Shown here piece by piece: positions 56,392 to 64,000 of a stretch of DNA of 64,000 nt; positions within the stretch are counted from its first letter, which is position 1, and each line of letters begins with the position of its first letter. The notes beneath the pieces were generated by a model. The model did not search any database, was not told the DNA's origin, and saw only the letters and a list, made by a program, of their open reading frames with translations. Source of the stretch: Suttonella sp. R2A3 (GTDB lineage: Bacteria; Pseudomonadota; Gammaproteobacteria; Cardiobacteriales; Cardiobacteriaceae); contig NZ_CP090975.1 in assembly GCF_021513215.1 (NCBI RefSeq), forward strand, positions 1,047,501 through 1,111,500, given 5' to 3'. A program made the position numbers and the translations under genes.

Positions 56392-59300
56392 ACGGCGCTC
56401 TCCTGTGAAGCCGGTGGTTGTTTACCTTTAAAGAAATGGCGCACCACAACAAAAAAGATCGGCACTAAAAAGATCGATAACAGTGTACCAATTGCCATGC
56501 CTGAAAGCACGCTTGTGCCGATCGCGCGTTGGCTTGCCGCACTTGCCCCAGTAGCAAAGAACAGTGGAATAACCCCGGCAATAAAGGCGATAGAGGTCAT
56601 GATGATCGGACGGAAACGCAAATGCGCTGCGGTTAGCGCGGCTGCCACCCGGCTTCGCCCTGCTTCCTGGGTTTCTTTAGCAAATTCGATAATCAAAATC
56701 GCATTCTTTGCCGAAAGCCCCATCACGGTAATCAAGCCGACTTGGAAGAAAATATCGTTATCCATGCCACGCAATAAAGTCCCCAGTGCCACACCTAAGA
56801 AGCCGAGCGGAATCACGAGCAGCACCGCAAAAGGCACCGACCAACTTTCATAGAGCGCCGCTAAACACAAGAATACTGCGAGCATCGAAAAGGCATAAAG
56901 AACCGTTGATTGAGCACCTGCGCGTTGTTCTTCCAGAGATTGCCCAGTCCATTCCACTGCAAAACCTGGCGGCAATTGCGCGGCGATCTCTTCTATCGCC
57001 TTCATCGCATCACCGCTACTCTTACCTGGTGCTGCACTACCCGTAATTGCCATCGCCGGATAGCCGTTATAGCGCGTAAGCTGCATCGGGCTGTTCTCCC
57101 AATGCATACTCGCCACAGTTGATAGCGCCACTTGCTCACCACTATTGGTCGACACATTGAGCGCGAGCACATCTTCTGGTTGCATACGTGCAGCGGCTTC
57201 AGCCTGCATCACCACGCGCTGCATCCGGCCTTTATTCGGAAAATCATTAACATACGACGAGCCCAAATGGGTCGATAGCGTTTGCGCGATTGCGCCCAAA
57301 GAAACCCCTTGGATTGCTGCTTCATCGCGGTCTATATCAATGACCAGCTGCGGTGCATCCTCCAAACCATTCGGTCGAACCCCCACCAATAACGGATTTT
57401 GCGCGGCCATACCCAACATCTGATTACGCGCATCGATGAGCGCCTGGTGATTTTGGCTGTTGCGTGCTTCTAGGCGCATATTAAAACCACCAGAGCCACC
57501 CAGTTCTGGCAGCGCTGGCAGGTTAACCACAAAGACCATCGCCTCACGAATACTGCCCACCTGAGCATTTAACCGTCCAACCAAGGCGTCAGCTTTTTGA
57601 CCAGCAGCGCTACGTTGCCCCCAATCGGTCAAGCTGATAAATGCCAGCCCCATATTTTGCCCCTGACCGGAGAAGCTAAAGCCCAAAATACTCACCATAT
57701 CTTCGACTTCTTCATTCGCGAGAATGTTTTCTTCGACTTGACGCATCACATCAGTGGTCTGCTGTTGGGTTGACCCTGATGGCAACTGCACACTAACCAC
57801 TAACGCCCCTTGATCTTCTGAAGGTAAAAACGAGGTTGGCAGTTGTTTGAATAAAAAGAATGCCCCAGCCGCAATAGCGAGGAAAATCGCCATCATAAAA
57901 TAACTGCGACGAATGAGTTTCGCGAGTAACCCTTCATAAGATTTGGTCGTACGCTTAACGCTGCGGTTAAACCAGCCAAAAAAGCCTTTTTTCTCGCCCT
58001 CTTTAGGCGGCTTCAGGAACGTCGCACACAAAGCAGGAGTCAGCGAGAGCGCCATAAAGGCTGAAAAACCAATCGCTGAGGCCATCACCAGCGCAAATTG
58101 GCGATAAATATTACCAGTCGCACCTGGGAAAAACGCCATCGGGATGAATACTGAGATCAGCACTACGGTAATCCCAATGACCGCGCTGGAAATCTGTCTC
58201 ATCCCTTTAAGCGCCGCCTCACGGGGCTTAAGCTTCTCATCTTCCATCAAGCGCTCAACGTTTTCCACCACCACAATCGCATCGTCAACAACAATCCCGA
58301 TCACCAGCACCATCGCAAACATCGTCAAGACGTTTATAGACATACCTAAAGGCACCATCAGCGCTATCGCACCAAGCAATGAAATCGGCACCACAATGGT
58401 TGGGATGATGGTGTAACGAATATTTTGTAAGAACAAAAACATCACGAGGAACACCAAACCCACCGCCTCGATTAAGGTATGAAAAACTTTCTCAATCGAG
58501 ATATCGACGAATTTCGAGCTATCGTAAGGGATTTTCCAATTAATCCCTTCAGGGAAATATTGCGCGAGCTCCTGCATTTTTTCGCGTATTCCCTCGGCTG
58601 CCGAAACCGCGTTCCCATCGCCTGAAAGCTGCACACCCAGACCGACCGCCGGCTGACCATTTAAACGCGCAGAAGTGGCATATTGCTGACTGCCCAACTC
58701 AACCCGCGCCACATCATGCAAGCGCACCGTCGCGCCGCTGACGTTACTGCGTAAAACGATATTACCAAACGCCTCGGCGTCAGTAAGCTGTCCGGTAACA
58801 ATCAATGAAGCAGTAAGGCCTTGCCCATCAAGCGCGGGTAAGTCGCCAATACTACCGGCTGGGATTTGCGTATTTTGTGCACTGATGGCCTGCGCAATCT
58901 CAGCGGTGCTCAAGCCATAGTTACGCATCTTATCCGGGTCAAGCCAAATACGCATCGCACGTTCAGAACCAAACACCTGCACCTTACCGACGCCTTCAAC
59001 CCGTTGCAATTCAGGCTCAATATTGCGTACCGCGTAATCGCTAACCTCATCAATACTGAGCTGCGAGTTTTCGCTGGCATAGAGCATCGCAAAGAGTAAG
59101 AAATTCGATTGTGATTTATTCACCTCCACCCCATTGCGACGCACGATTTCCGGCAATCGAGGTTCCGCTCGTGAAATACGGTTTTGCACCTCGACCTGCA
59201 CCATATCCGAATCAGTCCCACTTTTAAAGGTGAGCGTCAATGAGCCCGTCCCATTGGCATTGACCTGAGATTCCATATAATCCAGGCCTTCCATACCATT

Positions 59301-59507
59301 CATTTCCCGTTCAATCAGGGTGAGTACCGCATTTTGGTGCACTTCAGCGGTCGCCCCAGGATAGACGGTACTAACGGTGATTTTCGGGGCGCCAACGCTT
59401 GGGTATTGTTCGACCGGCAATTGGGTAAGCGAGATCGCACCAGCGAGAATAATGAAAATCGCCACCACCCAAGCAAAAATAGGACGATTAATAAAAAACT
59501 TAGCCAT
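56388..59507 (-). CDS. RND multidrug efflux pump, HAE1 family (AcrB-like)
   Basis: Proton-driven inner-membrane drug pump, 1039 aa, with 12 helices and two large periplasmic loops. N-terminus MAKFFINRPIFAWVVAIFII; helix-4 proton relay VVDDAIVVVENVERL with the Asp pair near 407-408; later GFSAFMALSLTPALCATFLKPP; C-terminal GVIPLFFATGASAASQRAIG. Matches the AcrB/MexB/AdeJ/MtrD group. Specific drugs cannot be predicted. Middle gene of the operon. Confidence 0.96.
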   Translation of the reverse strand: MAKFFINRPIFAWVVAIFIILAGAISLTQLPVEQYPSVGAPKITVSTVYPGATAEVHQNAVLTLIEREMNGMEGLDYMESQVNANGTGSLTLTFKSGTDSDMVQVEVQNRISRAEPRLPEIVRRNGVEVNKSQSNFLLFAMLYASENSQLSIDEVSDYAVRNIEPELQRVEGVGKVQVFGSERAMRIWLDPDKMRNYGLSTAEIAQAISAQNTQIPAGSIGDLPALDGQGLTASLIVTGQLTDAEAFGNIVLRSNVSGATVRLHDVARVELGSQQYATSARLNGQPAVGLGVQLSGDGNAVSAAEGIREKMQELAQYFPEGINWKIPYDSSKFVDISIEKVFHTLIEAVGLVFLVMFLFLQNIRYTIIPTIVVPISLLGAIALMVPLGMSINVLTMFAMVLVIGIVVDDAIVVVENVERLMEDEKLKPREAALKGMRQISSAVIGITVVLISVFIPMAFFPGATGNIYRQFALVMASAIGFSAFMALSLTPALCATFLKPPKEGEKKGFFGWFNRSVKRTTKSYEGLLAKLIRRSYFMMAIFLAIAAGAFFLFKQLPTSFLPSEDQGALVVSVQLPSGSTQQQTTDVMRQVEENILANEEVEDMVSILGFSFSGQGQNMGLAFISLTDWGQRSAAGQKADALVGRLNAQVGSIREAMVFVVNLPALPELGGSGGFNMRLEARNSQNHQALIDARNQMLGMAAQNPLLVGVRPNGLEDAPQLVIDIDRDEAAIQGVSLGAIAQTLSTHLGSSYVNDFPNKGRMQRVVMQAEAAARMQPEDVLALNVSTNSGEQVALSTVASMHWENSPMQLTRYNGYPAMAITGSAAPGKSSGDAMKAIEEIAAQLPPGFAVEWTGQSLEEQRAGAQSTVLYAFSMLAVFLCLAALYESWSVPFAVLLVIPLGFLGVALGTLLRGMDNDIFFQVGLITVMGLSAKNAILIIEFAKETQEAGRSRVAAALTAAHLRFRPIIMTSIAFIAGVIPLFFATGASAASQRAIGTSVLSGMAIGTLLSIFLVPIFFVVVRHFFKGKQPPASQESAV

Positions 59508-59519
59508 AATCTTTCCTGT

Positions 59520-60698
59520 TTATTGCCCGGTCGATTCGCTTAACTGCTCTGCTGACCACGGGGTGGTTTGTACCGTTTTCGCCCCACGCAACCCCATTTG
59601 CCCATCAACAATCACTTTATCACCTGGCTCTAGACCGTTTGAGACAATCCAGTTACCCCCTTGGGCTTGATTGATCTCGATAGACTTCGGGGCAAAGGTG
59701 TTATCCTCATTAACCACTAGCACAGAATCCCCTTTATCGCCACGTGTTACCGCACGTTGCGGAATCAAATAGGCGTTTTCGAGCTGTGCGGTTGGGATTT
59801 TTACTCGCACATAGAGCCCAGGCAGTAATAACTGATCAGGATTCGGTACTTCAGCGCGTAAGATGACTTCTCCTGTGGCTGGGTCGACCGTTTGCTCAGC
59901 AAACAGCATCTTGCCTTGATGGTCGTACACACTGCCGTCTTCGAGCAGAATATCGACTTTAAGTTCGCCAGAGGTTTGCGCTAAAGCACCACTGGCAAAC
60001 GCTTTCTTGAGCGCTAAAATCTTATTCGCTGATTGAGAGATGCTGAGTTCTAAAGGATCATTTTGTTGAATCACCGCGAGCGGTGTGGCTTGTGTCGCTG
60101 AAACCAAGGCGCCTTCGCTGACCAGCGCTTTGCCAATTTGTCCACTAATCGGTGCTTTAACCTTGGTATAACCCAACATAATCTCAGCCTGATTAATCGC
60201 TGCTTCTGCGGCATTGATATTGGCCTGCGCGGTGCGTTCTTCAGCTTGTGCTTGTTCGTACTGCTGCGAAGAAATAGCTTTAGCTTTAACCAATGGCGCG
60301 TAACGGCGCACATTGGCGCGCGCCAAATCTCGCGCGGTGATCGCTTGCTCACGTTTGGCTTTTGCGGTTTGTAAATCCGCACGATACACTGCGTCATCGA
60401 TTTGATACAGCGCTTGGTCAGCACTGACTTTGCTGCCTTCTCTAAATAAGCGTTTTTGTACCACACCATTGGCTTGCGCTTGAACCACTGCTTCACGCGA
60501 AGGCTCTAAACGCGCCGGTAAATTCTCGTATAACGTTATCGCCTCGCTCTGAGCGGTTAATACGCCAACCGTTGGTGATGGCGCTTGTTGTTGCGCACTA
60601 TCCTCGGCCGCAGCTCCGGCTTCTTTTTCTTGTTGACAACCAGCCAAGACAGCGAGCGCAACCGCCAACAATCCAGCTTTATACAGATTTTGATTCAT
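59520..60698 (-). CDS. RND efflux periplasmic adaptor lipoprotein (AcrA/MexA family)
   Basis: Membrane fusion protein of 392 aa. Lipobox LAGC (Cys21). Beta-barrel, lipoyl and alpha-hairpin parts in order: EAVVQAQANGVVQKRLF (lipoyl), a heptad-type hairpin about 95-165, GYTKVKAPISGQIGKALVSEGALV, then TGEVILRAEVPNPDQLLLPGLYV. Start ATG 60698 has only a weak GTGGA site; a codon five residues earlier is possible. First gene of the operon, downstream of the AcrR-like operator. Confidence 0.95.
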   Translation of the reverse strand: MNQNLYKAGLLAVALAVLAGCQQEKEAGAAAEDSAQQQAPSPTVGVLTAQSEAITLYENLPARLEPSREAVVQAQANGVVQKRLFREGSKVSADQALYQIDDAVYRADLQTAKAKREQAITARDLARANVRRYAPLVKAKAISSQQYEQAQAEERTAQANINAAEAAINQAEIMLGYTKVKAPISGQIGKALVSEGALVSATQATPLAVIQQNDPLELSISQSANKILALKKAFASGALAQTSGELKVDILLEDGSVYDHQGKMLFAEQTVDPATGEVILRAEVPNPDQLLLPGLYVRVKIPTAQLENAYLIPQRAVTRGDKGDSVLVVNEDNTFAPKSIEINQAQGGNWIVSNGLEPGDKVIVDGQMGLRGAKTVQTTPWSAEQLSESTGQ

Positions 60699-60859
60699 AA
60701 CGTTAATCCACATCAGTTTAACTTTCAGACCTTACGCGACGTGCACAATGGGCAAATTCTTTATAGTAGCGAGAGGACACGCTTATGCAAAGAATAATTT
60801 TGCTTTTGCCCCGCATCATACAGGACACAAATGACATTAAGGCGACTCAAAAAGGTGGA

Positions 60860-60889
60860 ATTATACATACATTGATGTATGTATGTATA
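60860..60889 (-). promoter_or_regulatory. probable promoter of the efflux operon overlapping the operator
   Basis: On the minus strand TATAAT (60865-60860) with a weak TATACA (60889-60884) 18 bp upstream. The operator covers the spacer between these boxes. It lies 162 bp before the adaptor start, leaving a long leader of unknown role. Confidence 0.55.
60864..60887. promoter_or_regulatory. AcrR-type (TetR-family) operator
   Basis: TACATACATT-GATGT-ATGTATGTA: ten and nine bases identical to the E. coli acrAB operator arms (TACATACATT...ATGTATGTA, from memory), with only the central five differing. Repression by an AcrR/MtrR-like protein would block the promoter. No tetR-family gene is next to the operon in this window. 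Confidence 0.72.
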
Positions 60890-60935
60890 CATTTTTACAA
60901 CAGCTATGGGTATTAATTGGTGACGATTTATTTAA

Positions 60936-61574
60936 TCAGCCACGCCCTGAGTACCCTATAACCCAACCATAAATACTGATAAATTGCGCAACTGAGCCTG
61001 CAAGCACAAACACATGCCAGATGCCGTGTCCGTGGCGAATCTTTTCATCATTGACGTACCAATAAACCCCTAGCGTATAAAACACGCCACCCACTGCCAG
61101 CCAAATCAGTCCTGGTGCCGCTAACGCTTCAACAATCGGCATAATGGCGACAAGCACCAACCAACCCATCGTTAAATAGAGCACCAAAGACAGCACACGA
61201 TTGCCTTTAGCAAAGATAAATTCCTGGGCGATACCGATTAATGCCAGCGCCCAACTCACGCCAAAGATCGACCAGCCCCAAGCACCACGCAGGGTAATCA
61301 ACGTATAGGGCGTATAACTGCCGGCAATCAATAAATAAATCGCGCAGTGATCGATTTTTTTGAAAAAACGCTTCGCACGCGGTGAGCGCAAGCTGTGATA
61401 GAACGTTGAGGCACTGTAGAGCAAAATAAGGCTTGAGCCATAGATCGCGGCTGCGACCACATGATAGGCATCACCGTAGCGAGCGCCACGAACAATCAGC
61501 ACTACCGTCGCAATGATGGCCAGTAGCGAGCCAATTAAATGTGACCAGCTATTAAAACGTTCACCGGGATACAT
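60936..61574 (-). CDS. hemolysin III / PAQR family membrane protein
   Basis: Seven-helix inner-membrane protein, 212 aa, of the YqfA/HlyIII branch. SHLIGSLLAI, YGSSLILLYSASTFYHSL (first His/Ser metal-site motif), KKIDHCAIYLLIAGSYTPYTL, and late GHGIWHVFVLAGSVAQF with the final His pair. Such proteins are predicted zinc-dependent amide hydrolases related to adiponectin receptors; the hemolysin label is historical. Between the efflux operon and the ribosomal cluster, with no link to either. Confidence 0.9.
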   Translation of the reverse strand: MYPGERFNSWSHLIGSLLAIIATVVLIVRGARYGDAYHVVAAAIYGSSLILLYSASTFYHSLRSPRAKRFFKKIDHCAIYLLIAGSYTPYTLITLRGAWGWSIFGVSWALALIGIAQEFIFAKGNRVLSLVLYLTMGWLVLVAIMPIVEALAAPGLIWLAVGGVFYTLGVYWYVNDEKIRHGHGIWHVFVLAGSVAQFISIYGWVIGYSGRG

Positions 61575-61638
61575 GATTACCACTCAGCCTGTAAATCTGT
61601 CAGCGATAGCGCTGAAGAAGATAAAAATATTCAGATAA

Positions 61639-61667
61639 TAAAAAAGCAGCCCAAAGGCTGCCTTTTT
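61639..61667 (-). terminator. intrinsic terminator after rpsN
   Basis: AAAAGCAGCC-caaa-GGCTGCcTTTTT with T-run on the minus strand, 14 bp after the rpsN stop. It ends the ribosomal transcript here. Confidence 0.9.
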
Positions 61668-61680
61668 ACGTTCTACTGGA

Positions 61681-61989
61681 TTACCAGCTGGACTTTTTAA
61701 CGCCCGGGACTTCACCACGCATCGCAAGTTCGCGTAGTTTAATCCGTGACAGACCAAACCGGCGGTAAACCGCGTGTGGACGTCCAGTGATGCGGCAGCG
61801 ACGCTGTAAGCGTGCTGGAGAGGCATCACGAGGCAACTTTTGCAGTTTTTCCTGCGCTACCTGACGTTCTTCTTCAGAATAGGTATCAACCTTGCGGATG
61901 ATTTCTTTAAGTTCGTGTCGCTTAGCGGCGTACTTTTGTACGGTTTTGAGGCGCTTTGCTTCACGATTGACCATGCTTCTTTTCGCCAT
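61681..61989 (-). CDS. rpsN: 30S ribosomal protein S14
   Basis: Small-subunit head protein, 102 aa, the long zinc-free form (no Cys-x2-Cys pair; [40 protein letters not shown]-type end). [13 protein letters not shown] is a standard start. In E. coli rpsN is followed by rpsH-rplF-rplR; here a terminator follows instead. Confidence 0.97.
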   Translation of the reverse strand: MAKRSMVNREAKRLKTVQKYAAKRHELKEIIRKVDTYSEEERQVAQEKLQKLPRDASPARLQRRCRITGRPHAVYRRFGLSRIKLRELAMRGEVPGVKKSSW

Positions 61990-61991
61990 AA

Positions 61992-62531
61992 TTAACCTCT
62001 AAATGGGAAACCAAACGCTTCAAGCAGCGCTTTTGCCGCGGCGTCGTCTTTCGCTGTGGTGGTAAAGGTAATATCCATACCACGCATTGCATCAGTTTTC
62101 TCGAAATCAATTTCCGGGAAAATGATGTGCTCTTTAACGCCGAATGTATAGTTGCCGCGACCGTCGAAAGATTTCGGACTCAAGCCACGGAAATCACGAG
62201 TACGTGGCAATGAAATATTGATCAAACGATCAAGGAATTCATACATTTGCTCACGACGCAGTGTGACTTTACAACCAATTGGCCAACCATCACGAATTTT
62301 AAAGCCCGCAATCGACTTCTTCGATTTGGTAATCAATGGCTTTTGACCTGAGATGAGACTCAGATCACGCACAGCGTTATCCATGATTTTCTTATCGTTA
62401 ACAGCCTCGCCCACACCCATGTTAATGGTGATTTTTTCGAGCTTAGGCACTTCCATAACATTAGCGAGACCAAGCTTCTTTTGCAGCTCAGCCGCTAACT
62501 CATTGCGATACTGTTCTTGTAATCTTGCCAT
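61992..62531 (-). CDS. rplE: 50S ribosomal protein L5
   Basis: Binds 5S rRNA, 179 aa. [48 protein letters not shown] and the end LLEAFGFPF. The start at 62531 is set by GAGG six bases before; an upstream in-frame ATG is not needed. Two bp before rpsN. Confidence 0.98.
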   Translation of the reverse strand: MARLQEQYRNELAAELQKKLGLANVMEVPKLEKITINMGVGEAVNDKKIMDNAVRDLSLISGQKPLITKSKKSIAGFKIRDGWPIGCKVTLRREQMYEFLDRLINISLPRTRDFRGLSPKSFDGRGNYTFGVKEHIIFPEIDFEKTDAMRGMDITFTTTAKDDAAAKALLEAFGFPFRG

Positions 62532-62539
62532 GTCAGACC

Positions 62540-62854
62540 TCAATCTACCTGTTCGCCATTAGACTTGAACACACGCACTTTCTTGCCGTCTTCAATTTTG
62601 AAGCCGACGCGATCACCTTTACCGGTGGCAGCGTTGAACAACATGACGTTAGAAATATGAATGGCCGCTTCTTTTTTCATGATGCCGCCTTCAATACCCA
62701 ATTGAGGATTTGGTTTAACGTGTTTTGATACTTGGTTAATACCTTCAACCACCACACGATCACCACGAACCGACTTAACGACGCCGCGCTGACCTTTATC
62801 CTCTTTCTTACCAGCGATTACGATAACCTCATCGCCTTTTTTAATACGTTTCAT
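62540..62854 (-). CDS. rplX: 50S ribosomal protein L24
   Basis: Early assembly protein, 104 aa. [23 protein letters not shown] is the KOW motif; [17 protein letters not shown] and [13 protein letters not shown] follow. Third-last gene of the run, 8 bp before rplE. Confidence 0.98.
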   Translation of the reverse strand: MKRIKKGDEVIVIAGKKEDKGQRGVVKSVRGDRVVVEGINQVSKHVKPNPQLGIEGGIMKKEAAIHISNVMLFNAATGKGDRVGFKIEDGKKVRVFKSNGEQVD

Positions 62855-62864
62855 ACTCCGCTCC

Positions 62865-63233
62865 TTACAGCACTTCTGGCGCTAGCGAGATGATCTTCAT
62901 GAACTTCTCACCACGCAGCTCACGCGCGATTGGCCCAAACACACGGGTACCAATTGGCTCAAGCTTCTGGTTTAAGAGTACCGCTGCATTGCTGTCAAAA
63001 CGCAACACAGAACCATCGCGACGACGTACGCCTTTTTTGGTACGCACGATAAGCGCATTATACACGTCACCTTTTTTCACACGGCCACGTGGCATCGCTT
63101 CTTTAACCGAAACTTTAACCACATCACCGATGCCGGCGTAACGACGGTGCGAACCGCCTAATACCTTAATACACTGCAGCTCACGAGCGCCGCTGTTGTC
63201 CGCCACTGAGAGGCGTGATTGCATTTGAATCAT
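62865..63233 (-). CDS. rplN: 50S ribosomal protein L14
   Basis: Binds 23S rRNA at the subunit interface, 122 aa. [47 protein letters not shown] and [19 protein letters not shown]. First gene of the spc half, 14 bp after rpsQ. Confidence 0.98.
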   Translation of the reverse strand: MIQMQSRLSVADNSGARELQCIKVLGGSHRRYAGIGDVVKVSVKEAMPRGRVKKGDVYNALIVRTKKGVRRRDGSVLRFDSNAAVLLNQKLEPIGTRVFGPIARELRGEKFMKIISLAPEVL

Positions 63234-63247
63234 TATTGGCCCCCTGT

Positions 63248-63511
63248 TTAACCTTCTGCACGTTCAACGATTTCCACCAGACGCCAGGTCTTGGTTTTAG
63301 AAATCGGACGGCTTTGATTGATACGTACGGTATCACCAATATTGCACTCGTTGTTTTCATCGTGCGCATGGCATTTCAACGTACGTCGAATATATTTACC
63401 GTAGAGTGGGTGCTTTTCATAACGTACAACATGCACAGTGATTGATTTATCACCCTTATTGCTCGCTACAACACCCTGCAATACGCGTTGAATGGATTTT
63501 TGTTCACTCAT
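63248..63511 (-). CDS. rpsQ: 30S ribosomal protein S17
   Basis: Primary 16S-binding protein, 87 aa. [42 protein letters not shown] and [17 protein letters not shown]. Start ATG 63511, two bases after the rpmC stop. Confidence 0.98.
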   Translation of the reverse strand: MSEQKSIQRVLQGVVASNKGDKSITVHVVRYEKHPLYGKYIRRTLKCHAHDENNECNIGDTVRINQSRPISKTKTWRLVEIVERAEG

Positions 63512-63513
63512 GG

Positions 63514-63708
63514 TCACACCTTCACATTGTGTTGTGCCAGCAAGGTTTTCACTCGAGCAATCTCACGACGCACCTCACGGATGTGGTGGGTTTGCTCTAA
63601 TTGACCACTGGCTTTTTGCATGGTTAATTTCATTTGTGCCTGACGCAGAGAGAGTAATTCTTCGCGCAAGCCGTCAACGTCTTTTTCACGTAAATCTTTC
63701 AGACTCAT
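63514..63708 (-). CDS. rpmC: 50S ribosomal protein L29
   Basis: Tunnel-exit protein, 64 aa. [41 protein letters not shown] and [12 protein letters not shown]. Its ATG shares a base with the rplP stop (TGATG). Confidence 0.98.
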   Translation of the reverse strand: MSLKDLREKDVDGLREELLSLRQAQMKLTMQKASGQLEQTHHIREVRREIARVKTLLAQHNVKV

Positions 63709-64000
63709 CACATCACCTTCCGCTCTTCAAACACGGTTTGTACCGGAAGTTTCGCAGCAGCCAAGCGGAACGCTTCACGCGCCAACTCTTCGCTAACCCC
63801 TTCCATTTCATAAAGCACGGTGCCAGGTTGTACCTTAGCGACCCAATACTCCACATTACCTTTACCTTTACCTTGACGGACTTCTAAAGGTTTGTTCGTA
63901 ACTGGTACATCAGGGAAGATGCGGATCCACACTTTACCACCACGCTTAACGTGACGGTTGATCGCACGACGCGCCGCTTCAATTTGACGCGCTGTGATAC
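63708..64000 (-). CDS. rplP: 50S ribosomal protein L16 (3' part, runs out of the window)
   Basis: The C-terminal ~97 of about 137 residues are present: [60 protein letters not shown] and [12 protein letters not shown]. The true start lies past 64000; the internal ATG at 63932 is not the start. Part of the S10 operon half. Confidence 0.97.
   Translation of the reverse strand, partial: ITARQIEAARRAINRHVKRGGKVWIRIFPDVPVTNKPLEVRQGKGKGNVEYWVAKVQPGTVLYEMEGVSEELAREAFRLAAAKLPVQTVFEERKVM

Overview
This window is a chromosomal segment from a Gram-negative gammaproteobacterium. The evidence is an AcrAB-TolC-type efflux system, MlaA, GshA/GshB, PilB/PilC/PilD type IV pilus assembly genes, sigma-54-type promoters at the pilins, a heat-shock sigma-32-type promoter before groESL and an S10/spc ribosomal cluster. 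GC content is intermediate (about half, judged by eye). The gene mix would suit Cardiobacteriales (for example Suttonella), but that is a weak guess without a search. The window is almost all core genome. I see no prophage, insertion sequence, CRISPR array, tRNA or rRNA.

Layout. 1-7.3 kb: a thiolase remnant, a Cof-type phosphatase, a frameshifted Na+ symporter, ybaK, a P-II protein, pyrB/dtd (divergent), an unknown pair of small membrane proteins and a Sel1-repeat protein. 7.5-18.3 kb: a LysR regulator, a HutZ-like protein, ppa-rnd, ilvD, groES-groEL, a deleted TM2 gene, a histidine phosphatase, a DAHP synthase and a FadI-like thiolase. 18.3-23.2 kb (minus): pabA/trpG, pilB, pilC, pilD, coaE. 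23.3-31.3 kb: recO, erpA, a DUF2254 protein, ung, a PepSY/Bcr pair around candidate Fur boxes, an AI-2E-family permease and mlaA. 31.3-38.5 kb: the compact rsgA-xseB-ispA-mutY cluster, hemE, ppiD and argF. 38.6-41.5 kb (minus): two pilins and a probable pilin O-oligosaccharyltransferase. 41.6-44.7 kb: an antiporter, then an 800-bp gene-free stretch with a candidate sigma-54-driven small RNA, then gshB and gshA (divergent). 46.2-54.9 kb: a YgjP-like protease, zapE, sanA-like, a HAD protein, argB-dut-coaBC, radC, and an unusual membrane-anchored receiver next to a PhoR-like kinase. 54.9-60.9 kb: a complete RND tripartite pump behind an AcrR-like operator. 60.9-64 kb: a hemolysin III protein and the ribosomal run rplP-rpmC-rpsQ-rplN-rplX-rplE-rpsN, which ends abruptly in a terminator.

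Functional threads. Type IV pili recur in three places: assembly genes at 18.9-22.7 kb, the pilins with their probable glycosyltransferase at 38.6-41.4 kb, and a sigma-54 promoter shared in style with the nearby small RNA. The best candidate for something undescribed is that small RNA (about 43447-43608): it has a near-consensus -24/-12 promoter, short hairpins with GGA motifs and a strong intrinsic terminator. The next best are the receiver-transmembrane protein paired with a PhoR-like kinase, and an AcrR-type operator with no regulator gene beside it.

Caution. Several reading frames are broken at or near short homopolymers (symporter, pilC start, unknown membrane protein). These could be real mutations, phase-variable tracts or base-calling errors, and the window alone cannot decide.
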